A DNA stretch of 64,000 nucleotides from ASV31 sp965229765 (GCA_965229765.1 CBDDJT010000004.1:1178001-1242000), one strand, 5' to 3'. Shown: positions 1 through 8,603, numbered from the stretch's first letter. A program made the numbers and translations. The notes: a model not told the origin generated them from the sequence alone.

Positions 1-938
1 TGGCCGACCTCGCTGGCCCGCCATGCGTCCAGCGCCGGTGCAATGGCCGCATCCCAGCGCGCCCGCTCTTCGGCGGACAGCTCGATGATCTCGACACCGT
101 TCTCGGCGGCCACTTGCAGGCCGCGCTTGCCCGCGTTGAAATAGGCCTCGGCGCCCGACATCGACAGCCATTTGCCCGATGCCTCGTCCACCCATGCCTT
201 TTCCTGATCGCTCAGGCTGTTCCACACGTTCTTGTTCAGAAGCAGGACAAAGGCCGACCCGGACCCGGGCACGTTCGTCGTCAGGTAGTTCGCCGGCTCA
301 TGCAGCTTGAACGACATGGTCGCCGAAGACCCGATGTGAATGACGTCGATCACCCCGTTGGTCAGGTTCTGGTTGATGACACTGACGGGCTGCGACACGG
401 CGGATGCGCCCATCGCCTCGACATAGTCGATGTCCGACGCCGACGTGACGCGCACGATCTTGCCGTCCAGGTCCTCCAGCGTGCGGATCGGGGCGTCCTT
501 GGAAAACAGCACGGGCTGTTCGTTCGACCACAGGGCAAGGACCTTTGCGTCGAACTCCTTCTCGATCACGTCATAGGCACGCCACAGCGCCTCTGTGCAC
601 TCGATGGCGTCGCCGCAGATGCCCGGCCGCGTCACGGCGGTGGCGATCGGGAAAAGCTGTGCGGTGTATCCGGGCAGGTGGAAGGCCACGTCGGCCACGC
701 CGTCCAGAAGGATCGAATACTGCTTCGGTGGAACGGAGTTCAGCGCGCCGCCCGGAAACTGCGTGACGGTCAGCGCCCCGCCCGAAACCTCGGCCAGCTT
801 CTCGGCGAAGGGCGTGAACACCGCCTTGTTCATCGGATGCGTCGGCCCCATGAAATAGGCCAGCGCCAGATCGCGGGCAGAGGCCGCACTGGCCAGCGCC
901 AGAGTGGCGGCCGTGGCAAGGCAAAGTAGGGTCTTCAT
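1..938 (-). CDS. dctP: TRAP transporter solute-binding protein DctP (3' end outside window)
   Basis: Periplasmic substrate receptor of a tripartite ATP-independent periplasmic (TRAP) transporter. The reading frame starts at ATG 938, after a good AGGGAGG ribosome site, and is open to the window edge (312 codons seen). Residues 1-21 form a signal peptide ending in ASA, and the mature protein begins RDLALAYFMG. Family features are the segment near THPMNKAVFTPFA and the later INQNLTNGVIDVIHIG region. It lies 159 bp downstream of the molybdenum hydroxylase gene on the same strand, so co-transcription is possible. The membrane subunits (dctQ, dctM) would lie beyond position 1. The substrate cannot be read from sequence; halogenated or aromatic carboxylates are only a guess from the neighbouring dehalogenase. 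Confidence 0.88.
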   Translation of the reverse strand, partial: MKTLLCLATAATLALASAASARDLALAYFMGPTHPMNKAVFTPFAEKLAEVSGGALTVTQFPGGALNSVPPKQYSILLDGVADVAFHLPGYTAQLFPIATAVTRPGICGDAIECTEALWRAYDVIEKEFDAKVLALWSNEQPVLFSKDAPIRTLEDLDGKIVRVTSASDIDYVEAMGASAVSQPVSVINQNLTNGVIDVIHIGSSATMSFKLHEPANYLTTNVPGSGSAFVLLLNKNVWNSLSDQEKAWVDEASGKWLSMSGAEAYFNAGKRGLQVAAENGVEIIELSAEERARWDAAIAPALDAWRASEVG

Positions 939-1097
939 GTCTTCCTCCCTTATGTCACGCCCCGGTCCCGCGGCAGGCCGCTGGCCGGGCTTGTGCGTTC
1001 CTTGGTGGTGGGTTCGGCGAACCCGCACGCAGAGGATGATGCAGTGACTCGGACAAAAAGGAAACGATGACTTTGCCGGACCGCCCCGTCGGACGTG

Positions 1098-3410
1098 TCA
1101 GCCGCCTGCGTCGCGTATCGCCTGCCACACCCGCTGCGGGGTGGCGGGCATGTCCAGGTGTGTCACGCCCAGCGGCGCCAGCGCGTCGATCAGCGCCGAC
1201 ATCAGCGCCGGTGTCGCGCCCACTGTCCCGGCCTCGCCCGCGCCCTTGACGCCCAGCGGATTGGACGCGGTCGGCGTCGATATGGTTTCCACGCGGATCG
1301 GCGGAATGTCCCCGGCGCGCGGCATGGCATAGTCCATGAAGCTCCCGGTCAGGACCTGCCCCTCGTCGTCATAGACCACCTGCTCCATCATCGCCTGGCC
1401 AAGGCCCTGCGCGATCCCGCCCACCAACTGGCCATCCAGCAGCAGCGGGTTCAGCACGGTGCCCACGTCATCGACCGACATGATGGACAGCAGCCGCGTT
1501 TCGCCGGTCTCCGGGTCCACCTCGACCTCGGCCACCTGGCAGCCGTTGGGGTAGGTCGCGCCGTTCAGCTTGAACCCGCCCTCGCCCGCCAGCCCGATGC
1601 CCAGTTCCGGCGGCAGGATCGGCTTGTAGGACAGCGCGGCCACCTGTTTCAGCGGCATCGCCTTGTCGGTGCCCGCGACGCTCAGCCGGCCGGCCTCGAA
1701 GACCACGTCCTCGGGGCGCACCTCCATCAGGTGGGCTGCGATGGCGCGCGCCTTGTCGATCACCTGGTCGGTCGCGATCCGCAGCGATCCGCCGCCGTTG
1801 ATCATCGACCGCGACGCGACCGTGCCGCGCCCGAAGCGTACCGCGTCGGTATCGCCCTGAACCACGCGCACCGCATCGAACGGGATGCCCAGCCACTCCG
1901 ACACCATCTGTGCAAAGACCGTCTCGTGTCCCTGCCCGTGGCTGAAGGTGCCCGCCAGCACCGTGGCGGTGCCATCGGGTTCCACCCGCAGTTCCATCGT
2001 CTCGTTGCCCAGCCCCGCGTTTTCCATGTGAAGCGCGATGCCGATGCCGCGCAGTTTCCCATCGGCGCGCGCGACCGCCTTGCGCGCCTCGGCCCCGGCC
2101 CAGTCGCCGGCCTCCAGCGCGCGGTCCATGACCGCACCATAGTCGCCGCTGTCGATCGTGTAGACCAGCGGCGTGCGATAGGGCATCTCGCCCGCCGTCA
2201 CCATGTTCAGCCGCCGGATCTCGACCCGGTCGCGCCCGGTCTCGCGCGCGGCAAGGTCCATCAGCCGCTCGATCAGATAGGCCGCCTCTGGCCGCCCCGC
2301 GCCCCGGTAGGGCTGGGTGGGCGAGGTGTTGGTATAGACCGCGCGCGACAAGACATGCGCCACCGGGATCCGGTAGCACCCCATCGCCAGGGTCGAGGCG
2401 AACATCGGCGACACCCCGGCGCCCGCCGACAGAAAGGCCCCCGTGTTGTAGTCGCAGGTCACCCGCAGCGCGGTGATCCGCCCTTCGGGATCCAGCGCCA
2501 GCGTCCCCTCGACCCGCTGGTCGCGCCCATGAAAGTCCGACAACAGCGATTCCGACCTGTCGGCCTGCCAGATCACGCAGGCCCGCAGGCGCAGCGCCGC
2601 CCATGCGACAAGGATATCCTCTGGATAGACCCCGCCCTTCATCCCAAAGCCGCCGCCGACGTCCTGCGCCAGCACCCGCACCCGGGTCTGCGGCAGGCCC
2701 AGCGCGGCGGCGATGTCGCCGCGCAGCGTATTGGGCGCCTGGGTCGAGGCGTGAAAGGTCAGCTGCCCGTCGCGCGAATCCCATGCGGCCCGGCAGGCGC
2801 GCATCTCCATCGCGTTGGCCGACAGGCGCTGGTTGAGAAAGGAAAGCCGCGTGACATGATGGGCGGCGGCAATCGCGGCCTCGGTCGCCGCGCTGTCACC
2901 CAGTTCAACCCGAAAGGCCACGTTGTCCGGTGCTGCGTCCCACAATGCGGGCGCGCCTGCGGCGGTGGCGACATCCGTGTCCGTCACGGCCGCCCGCTCG
3001 TCATAGTCGATCGCGACCAGTTCGGCCGCATCGCGCGCCGCCGCGCGGCTTGTCGCGACGATCACCGCCACCGGCATCCCCACAAACCGCACCCGGTCGG
3101 TGGCGATGGGCAGCGCCGTTTCGGTCGCCACATCGTTGTGCATCCCGGGAAAAAGCGTGTGGCAGGACAGCCCGCCATGCCCGTCGGCCACATAGTCCGC
3201 CCCGGTCAGCACGGCGCGCACGCCCTCGGCCCCGGCGGCCTCGGTCACGTCGATGGACAGCACATCCGCATGGGGCCGGTCGGACCGCACGATAACTGCG
3301 TGAAGCGTGCCGGGGGCCGCCAGATCCTCGACGTATCGGGCCTGCCCTGTCAGAAACCGGGCATCCTCTTTCCGGGTTACGGCCTGTCCAATCCCGAACT
3401 TCAGCGTCAT
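1098..3410 (-). CDS. Molybdopterin-binding large subunit of a xanthine dehydrogenase/CoxL-like hydroxylase
   Basis: 770-residue catalytic subunit of a molybdenum hydroxylase (xanthine oxidase family). Visible motifs are DVGGGFGMKGG near residue 250, PYRGAGRPEA near 367, SHGQGHET in the second half, and KGAGEAGTVGA near 725, which carries the catalytic glutamate. The PYRGAGR loop replaces the AYRCSFR loop of true CO dehydrogenase, so this is a form II or aldehyde/N-heterocycle oxidising type, not CO dehydrogenase. The length is normal for the subunit. The partner iron-sulfur (CoxS) and FAD (CoxM) subunits are not in the window, making it an orphan here. It is divergent from the reductive dehalogenase gene across a 101-bp gap that could coordinate both. 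The substrate is unknown; hydroxylation of an aromatic or heterocyclic compound is plausible. Confidence 0.85.
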   Translation of the reverse strand: MTLKFGIGQAVTRKEDARFLTGQARYVEDLAAPGTLHAVIVRSDRPHADVLSIDVTEAAGAEGVRAVLTGADYVADGHGGLSCHTLFPGMHNDVATETALPIATDRVRFVGMPVAVIVATSRAAARDAAELVAIDYDERAAVTDTDVATAAGAPALWDAAPDNVAFRVELGDSAATEAAIAAAHHVTRLSFLNQRLSANAMEMRACRAAWDSRDGQLTFHASTQAPNTLRGDIAAALGLPQTRVRVLAQDVGGGFGMKGGVYPEDILVAWAALRLRACVIWQADRSESLLSDFHGRDQRVEGTLALDPEGRITALRVTCDYNTGAFLSAGAGVSPMFASTLAMGCYRIPVAHVLSRAVYTNTSPTQPYRGAGRPEAAYLIERLMDLAARETGRDRVEIRRLNMVTAGEMPYRTPLVYTIDSGDYGAVMDRALEAGDWAGAEARKAVARADGKLRGIGIALHMENAGLGNETMELRVEPDGTATVLAGTFSHGQGHETVFAQMVSEWLGIPFDAVRVVQGDTDAVRFGRGTVASRSMINGGGSLRIATDQVIDKARAIAAHLMEVRPEDVVFEAGRLSVAGTDKAMPLKQVAALSYKPILPPELGIGLAGEGGFKLNGATYPNGCQVAEVEVDPETGETRLLSIMSVDDVGTVLNPLLLDGQLVGGIAQGLGQAMMEQVVYDDEGQVLTGSFMDYAMPRAGDIPPIRVETISTPTASNPLGVKGAGEAGTVGATPALMSALIDALAPLGVTHLDMPATPQRVWQAIRDAGG

Positions 3411-3446
3411 CGGTGCCTCGCGCCTGTTCTGCCCCGGCCGGGACAG

Positions 3447-3482
3447 TCAATGGTTGACAATGTTCAGTTCCATGCTTGCATG
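3447..3482. promoter_or_regulatory. Divergent control region with two small palindromes and a -35-like box
   Basis: The gap between the divergent hydroxylase and dehalogenase genes holds TCAATGGTTGA (arms TCAA/TTGA, 3447-3457) and CATGCTTGCATG (arms CATGC/GCATG, 3471-3482). A TTGACA hexamer at 3454-3459 is a candidate -35 for the dehalogenase. The position 17 bp further on reads TGCATG, a poor -10, and it overlaps the second palindrome, as an operator would. No regulator gene is adjacent, so the protein that binds here is unknown. Confidence 0.35.
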
Positions 3483-3511
3483 ACCCTAGTTGGCAAGCAG
3501 GGTATAGGCAA

Positions 3512-6500
3512 ATGGCGATACGTTTCTTTTCCGACAGGAACCGCCCCGTCCACCTTGGCCCCTATCCGATGGAACGGCTGGCGCGCGGGCCGCTGCCAGA
3601 CATGGCCAGCGTGCCGCCGATGCGGCCCCTCGGGTTTCACCGTCCCGACGTTCCCGAAAACATCGTCAACGCGATGCGCGAATACCAGGCGATGATGGAT
3701 GCGATCCGCGATGGCCTTGTGAACAAGGCCGTTGCGGCCTGCCCCGATGACCTTGCGGAACGTGCCAACCACATAAAGGGCTTCGGCTATTTCTCGGATG
3801 CCGCGATGGTGGGCATCGGCCCGGTGCCCGGCGCCGCCCTGCTGGCCGAACCGATCCGCAACCCGGACATCGACCGCCTGGCAGACGACCTGCGCACACG
3901 CCAGACCAAGACGCTGGCCTCGGGCATCGACATGATCATGGCCGACCTGAAGGAATCGATGGACGCGCCGCCAACCACCATCGCCGACCATGCCCACGCG
4001 ATCGTGTTTCTCTACGACATGCCGCGCGATCCCCGGCCCGGAGAGGCGGGGACGGACTGGCTGCATGACGCGCAGGCGCATCGCGCCTGCCTGCGGGCCA
4101 CCGAAACCGCCGTGGTCATTGCCAATTACATCCGCCTTCTGGGCCATGACGCCAAGGCGCATTCGTCGTCCAGCAGCGATGTCGATCTGAACCGCCTGAC
4201 CGTGGCCGCCGGGCTGGCGACGGTCGAGGATGGCGTGCTGGTCAATCCCTACCTCGGCACCCGCTTTGGCGTCGCCGTGGTGACGACCACCTTCGATCTG
4301 GCCCATGACGGTGCGCTTCTGCCGATGGCGCAGCAGCCCCGGTTCAAGACGCACGGCCCCGCATGGTGGCTGGGCGCGGGGTTCCGCCGCTCTGCGCTCA
4401 ACGGCGATCCCTTCGCGAAACGCGATTTCGCCGATGGCCCGCATCCGTTCGAAACGCTCAGACGGGTCGATACTCCCACCACCTACATCGACGAGGCCAA
4501 CGTCGCCCGCGTGCCGAAACGCACCGACATGTTCGCCCGCGCCCAGTTCGGCGACATGGGCAAGCCGCTTCAGGACGGGGCCAAGGGTGGGTATTATGCG
4601 CGCAAGGCCGCGCCCTCTATGGCGCAGCGGCGTATGCTGGGGGCCTTTGTCCTGTTGCAGGACGGTCCCCCCGATGCCGTCGACCGGCCCACCGACGCCG
4701 CCCGCAACGCGCTCAACATAAAGGCCGCCAGCTATTTCCTCGGGATCGACGCCGTGGGCCTCAGCCGCTGCCCCGACTGGACGTGGTATTCGCACGACGC
4801 CACCGGCGCCGTGATCGACCCGCCCCACGACCAGGCGATCAGCATGATCATCGACCAGGGCTACGAGACGATGGAAGGCGCCAGCGGCGACGACTGGATC
4901 AGCGTCGCCCAGTCCATGCGCGCCTACCTGCGGTTCTCCTTGCTGGGCGGGGTGATCGCGAAACAGATCCGCAACCTCGGCTATTCGGCCAAGGCGCATA
5001 CCGTGCTGGACGGCGAGGTCCTGCAACCCCCGCTTCTGCTGCTCTCGGGGCTGGGAGAGGTCAGCCGCATCGGCGAGGTCATCCTCAACCCCTTCCTCGG
5101 CCCGCGCCTGAAATCCGGCGTCGTGACCACCGACATGCCGATGACCCATGACAAACCCATCGACTTCGGGATGCAGGCGTTTTGCGAGTCCTGCAACAAA
5201 TGCGCCCGCGAATGCCCCTCTGGCGCCATAACCGCCGGGCCGAAGCTGATGTTCAACGGCTACGAGATCTGGAAATCCGACAGCCAGAAATGCGCCACCT
5301 ACCGCATCACCACGCCGGGCGGCGCGATGTGCGGGCGCTGCATGAAGACCTGCCCCTGGAACCTTGAAGGCCTGTTCGCGGAAAAGCCCTTCCGCTGGGC
5401 GGCGATGAATTTCCCCAAGGCCGCCCCGGTGCTGGCGCGGCTTGACGACAAGGTCGGCAACGGCGGGCTCAACCCCGTCAAGAAATGGTGGTGGGACCTG
5501 GAGCTGGAAGAGGACGGCGGGTATCGGCCCACGCGCCACCCGGTCAACGCGCGCGGCCTGCAAACCGACCTCGACCTGAAGTACGAGGACCAGACGCTGG
5601 CCGTCTATCCCGCGCACCTCGCCCCGCACCCCTGGCCCTATCCCTTTCCGATGGACCGCGAAGCCGGGATCGAGGCCTACCAGGCCATGATCACCGCCGA
5701 GGAATACCGCGACCGCCGCGCGCGCGGCGAAACCGGCCCCTGGGACCACCGCTATTCCAACGACAGCGAAAGCCCCGTGGTCCGCGTCGTCGTCTCGCGC
5801 GCCGAGAAGATGACCGGCGACGTCACCAAGTACGAATTCCGCGCGCTCGACGGCGGCGACCTGCCCGAATGGCAGGCCGGCGCGCATCTGGATATCCTTG
5901 TCGCGCCCGAGTTCCTGCGCCAGTATTCCATGTCCGGCGACCCCGCCGACCGTTCCGTCTACCAGATCGGCGTGCTGCGCGAGGACGCGGGCCGCGGCGG
6001 GTCCAGGCTCATGCACCGTATCTTCGCCGAGGGGCGCAAGGTCTTCGTGTCGAAGCCCATCAACCACTTCCCGCTGGACGAGACCGCGACGCGGACCTTC
6101 CTGATGGGCGGCGGCATCGGCATCACGCCCATGATCGCCATGGCCCACCGCCTGCACGCCATCGGCGCCGACTTCCATGTGCATTACTCGATCAAGTCCC
6201 GCGGCGCGGGCGGCTATCTCGACGACCTTGCCGGCGCGCCATGGGCGGACCACGTCACGCTGCATGTCTCGGACGAGGGCAGCCGCGCCGACCTCGACAC
6301 CCTGCTGTCCGGATACCAGCCCGGCTGGCACGTCTACACCTGCGGTCCCGACCGCTACATGCAGGGCGTGATAGAGGCCGCCGAACGCCAGGGCTTCCCG
6401 GACGAGGCGCGCCACCTCGAATATTTCAGCGTCCCCGAACTGCCCGAATGGGAAAACCACCCCTTCACCCTGAAGCTCGCCCGCTCGGGCCGCACGTTCC

Positions 6501-6724
6501 AGGTGCCCGCAGACAAGACCGCCACCGACGTGCTGGCCGAAAACGGCATCCACATCGACGTCAAATGCTCGGACGGCATCTGCGGTGTCTGCAAATGCGG
6601 GCTGGTCTCGGGCGAGGTCGAACACCGTGACTTCGTCCTGTCGAAGAAACAGCGCCAGACCGCCATCATCCTGTGCCAGTCCCGCGCCGCCGACCCCGAC
6701 GGCGTGGTCGAGGTCGATCTCTAG
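3512..6724 (+). CDS. rdhA: Self-sufficient reductive dehalogenase fused to flavin reductase and ferredoxin
   Basis: 1070-residue enzyme that should remove halide from an organohalide using a corrinoid cofactor. The catalytic part (about 1-560) is followed by two cluster motifs: C558-x2-C561-x2-C564-x3-C568-P, then C594-x12-C607-x2-C610-x3-C614-P. Residues from about 750 form a phthalate-dioxygenase-reductase-like module with RQYS (flavin) near 803 and GGGIGITPM (nucleotide) near 867. A plant-type [2Fe-2S] site closes the protein (C1019, C1024, C1027, C1055). Counting from ATG 3512, the WTWY tyrosine is residue 426, the number I recall for the catalytic Tyr of Nitratireductor NpRdhA. K494 in SAKAH is a candidate active-site lysine. 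There is no Tat signal and no RdhB anchor gene, so it is cytoplasmic and draws electrons from NAD(P)H. I chose 3512 over the in-frame ATG at 3476 because family members start close to FFSDR. Its stop overlaps the next, convergent gene. Confidence 0.95.
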   Translation: MAIRFFSDRNRPVHLGPYPMERLARGPLPDMASVPPMRPLGFHRPDVPENIVNAMREYQAMMDAIRDGLVNKAVAACPDDLAERANHIKGFGYFSDAAMVGIGPVPGAALLAEPIRNPDIDRLADDLRTRQTKTLASGIDMIMADLKESMDAPPTTIADHAHAIVFLYDMPRDPRPGEAGTDWLHDAQAHRACLRATETAVVIANYIRLLGHDAKAHSSSSSDVDLNRLTVAAGLATVEDGVLVNPYLGTRFGVAVVTTTFDLAHDGALLPMAQQPRFKTHGPAWWLGAGFRRSALNGDPFAKRDFADGPHPFETLRRVDTPTTYIDEANVARVPKRTDMFARAQFGDMGKPLQDGAKGGYYARKAAPSMAQRRMLGAFVLLQDGPPDAVDRPTDAARNALNIKAASYFLGIDAVGLSRCPDWTWYSHDATGAVIDPPHDQAISMIIDQGYETMEGASGDDWISVAQSMRAYLRFSLLGGVIAKQIRNLGYSAKAHTVLDGEVLQPPLLLLSGLGEVSRIGEVILNPFLGPRLKSGVVTTDMPMTHDKPIDFGMQAFCESCNKCARECPSGAITAGPKLMFNGYEIWKSDSQKCATYRITTPGGAMCGRCMKTCPWNLEGLFAEKPFRWAAMNFPKAAPVLARLDDKVGNGGLNPVKKWWWDLELEEDGGYRPTRHPVNARGLQTDLDLKYEDQTLAVYPAHLAPHPWPYPFPMDREAGIEAYQAMITAEEYRDRRARGETGPWDHRYSNDSESPVVRVVVSRAEKMTGDVTKYEFRALDGGDLPEWQAGAHLDILVAPEFLRQYSMSGDPADRSVYQIGVLREDAGRGGSRLMHRIFAEGRKVFVSKPINHFPLDETATRTFLMGGGIGITPMIAMAHRLHAIGADFHVHYSIKSRGAGGYLDDLAGAPWADHVTLHVSDEGSRADLDTLLSGYQPGWHVYTCGPDRYMQGVIEAAERQGFPDEARHLEYFSVPELPEWENHPFTLKLARSGRTFQVPADKTATDVLAENGIHIDVKCSDGICGVCKCGLVSGEVEHRDFVLSKKQRQTAIILCQSRAADPDGVVEVDL

Positions 6725-7791
6725 CCGCGCCCCAGAAGCGCCAGCGCCAGCATGTCCGCGGCAGAGGCCGACAGCGCGATCGGCGTGTCGTGCAGAACCG
6801 CCAGCCGGGTCAGCGCCTGGGTGTCCGCGGCGCCCGCGTGCGACATGGTGGGGTCGGCGAAAAAGATCACCGCGTCCAGTTCCCCCGTCGCGATCAGTGC
6901 GCCCAACTGCTGGTCGCCGCCGCGCCCGCCGCGCTGCAACCGCGTCACCGTCAGCCCCGGCGCGGCCTCTGCGATCATCGCGCCCGTGCCCCCGGTACAG
7001 ATCAGCCGGTGGCCCGCCAGCGCCTTGGCGTGCCGCTCTACCCAGGCCCGAAGATGCGTCTTGCGGCTGTCATGGGCTGATATCGCCAGCCGCCGGGGGG
7101 CGGTGGACCGGGCCCGCGCCCGCGCCGTTATCTCCAGGATCGCGCGCACCTGCGCGGTGAACCCCGCGCCTTCGGCCGGAAAGGCGCCCGCCAGCGCGGC
7201 GGTGCCCACGGTAAAGCCCGCCGCCCCGGCCTTTGCCACCGCCGTCACGCGCGCTTCGCTGTCGATGCTGCCCGCCATGATGACGGGCTTGTCCACCGCC
7301 GCGCAGACCTGCTGCATCAGCGCGGGAACATCGCCGCCGAACCGGTAGGCCAGAAGGTCCAGACCGTGCACATGCTCAAGGTCCGCCAACCGCCGCGCGT
7401 ACGTCACGATATCCTCTGCCGGGCCTTCAAGAACGCTCGGGTGCCCGGTGATCCGCCCGGGAAACGGGTAGTAGCGAACCGGATGGCTGCGGGTGACATC
7501 CGTCACCGCCTCGGCGCGCGTCCCCCCCAGCAGGCAGTCGACGTCCAGAGCCACGGCGGCCCGGGCCGAGGCAAGCTCGCTCTGCTCATCCAGGCTGACG
7601 ACCTCCAGGTAGGATCGCCCGCCCGCGGCGCGGATCGCGTCGGCCAGCCCCTTCAGGTCCGCAAGCGGCAGGCCCACGTCCTTGAACCCGATGTGACGCA
7701 CACCACCGGCCAGCGCCTGGTCCAGCCGTTCCGCGGCATCCGGGATCGTCCGGTCGTTCTCGGTCAGCATCAGGATGAAATCGAAGGCCAT
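6721..7791 (-). CDS. TIM-barrel/methylglyoxal synthase fusion protein
   Basis: 356 residues in two parts. Residues 1 to about 225 look like a (beta/alpha)8 barrel with a C-terminal phosphate-binding pattern (MAGSIDS near 173, GFTVGTAAL near 192); I do not recognise its function. Residues about 232-345 match methylglyoxal synthase: AHDSRK, ICTGGTGAMI, GGDQQ with D293, then IFFADP and H318. The Asp and His correspond to E. coli Asp71 and His98; spacing is two residues shorter because of a small gap in the loop. The SGP phosphate loop is changed to RGG. It is the last gene of the ureide operon, one base after the pyridoxal kinase stop, and its TAG overlaps the rdhA stop in a shared CTAG. The reaction on a triose phosphate or similar compound is inferred; the substrate may differ from dihydroxyacetone phosphate. 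Confidence 0.8.
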   Translation of the reverse strand: MAFDFILMLTENDRTIPDAAERLDQALAGGVRHIGFKDVGLPLADLKGLADAIRAAGGRSYLEVVSLDEQSELASARAAVALDVDCLLGGTRAEAVTDVTRSHPVRYYPFPGRITGHPSVLEGPAEDIVTYARRLADLEHVHGLDLLAYRFGGDVPALMQQVCAAVDKPVIMAGSIDSEARVTAVAKAGAAGFTVGTAALAGAFPAEGAGFTAQVRAILEITARARARSTAPRRLAISAHDSRKTHLRAWVERHAKALAGHRLICTGGTGAMIAEAAPGLTVTRLQRGGRGGDQQLGALIATGELDAVIFFADPTMSHAGAADTQALTRLAVLHDTPIALSASAADMLALALLGRG

Positions 7792-7792
7792 G

Positions 7793-8599
7793 TCAGGCGT
7801 CTCCTGTTTCTGCCAGCGGCGGTGCGGCGGCCCAGTCGCGCGCCGCCGTCGCGATGGCCAGATGCGGCGCCCCAAGGCTGGCCCGGATCAGGGCGTTCAG
7901 ATGCCCCAGCGCCTGCGCCACCGGCACGTCCGCCGCGATCAGTGCGGAAAACACGTCGCCCACCCCGTGCGGCACGCCGTCAAGACGGGGCGTGGCGAAC
8001 ATCCGCGCGCCCCCCGCGCCAAGGCGCAGAACCCCGGTCATGCCCGGATCGGCGGGGGCCGAGGTCACCAGAACCCCGGCCCTGTCGGACAGCGCCCCGG
8101 CGGCGGCCAGCGCGTCGGCCAGCCCCTCGACCGGGTGGCCGGCCAGCCAGCCCAGTTCGAAGGCATTTGGCGTCAGCACATCGGCGAACGGCACCAGCCG
8201 GTCACGCAGCGCCACGGCCACGGCTTCCGGCAGGTACAGCCCGCCGGGCGCATCGCCCAGGACCGGATCCACCACCGCCCTTGCGCTGGGCGACCGCCGC
8301 CGCGCAAGCGCAAGGGTCTCGGCGGCCATGTCCACATGCGCGGACGTCGGCAGATACCCGGTCAACACCGCGTCCAGCCCCGCCAGCCAGCCGTTGCCGT
8401 CCATCGCGTCGCGCATCGCCGCCAGCGTTTCGGGCGGGGTGGCGCGGCCCGCCACATGGGCATGGGCCGGATGGTTCGACAGGATCGTGGTCGGCAGTTG
8501 CAGCACCTCGTGCCCCAGCATCTGCGCGGCCAGCGCGCCCGCCGACAGGCCCACATGCCCCGCGCCGACCCAGCTTGACAGCATCAGCACGCGGGCCAT
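7793..8599 (-). CDS. pdxY: Pyridoxal kinase (PdxY/PdxK-like)
   Basis: 268-residue ribokinase-fold kinase that phosphorylates pyridoxal to give PLP. Signs are GHVGLSAGALAAQ near the N-terminus, the LPTTILSNHPAHAH segment typical of pyridoxal kinases, DPVLGD, and HGVGDVFSALIA with the catalytic base D215; the usual GTGD anion hole reads GVGD. It sits 4 bp after the ureidoglycine aminohydrolase gene and 1 bp before the TIM-barrel/methylglyoxal synthase fusion gene, so it is translated as part of the ureide operon. A PLP supply role for a ureidoglycine-glyoxylate aminotransferase encoded elsewhere is a reasonable inference, not shown by the sequence. Confidence 0.87.
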   Translation of the reverse strand: MARVLMLSSWVGAGHVGLSAGALAAQMLGHEVLQLPTTILSNHPAHAHVAGRATPPETLAAMRDAMDGNGWLAGLDAVLTGYLPTSAHVDMAAETLALARRRSPSARAVVDPVLGDAPGGLYLPEAVAVALRDRLVPFADVLTPNAFELGWLAGHPVEGLADALAAAGALSDRAGVLVTSAPADPGMTGVLRLGAGGARMFATPRLDGVPHGVGDVFSALIAADVPVAQALGHLNALIRASLGAPHLAIATAARDWAAAPPLAETGDA

Positions 8600-8603
8600 C
8601 CGC

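Noticed and set aside
1098..3410. CO dehydrogenase (form I CoxL)
   Set aside because: The AYRCSFR active-site loop is absent; PYRGAGR is present.
1095..3695. Open plus-strand frame of 866 codons opposite the molybdenum hydroxylase
   Set aside because: Arg/His-rich text without any known domain; a mirror of a well-supported gene.
3464..6625. Open frame of over 1000 codons on the minus strand opposite rdhA
   Set aside because: High GC at third positions removes stops on the antisense strand. The plus-strand product has full family motifs, while the antisense text has none.
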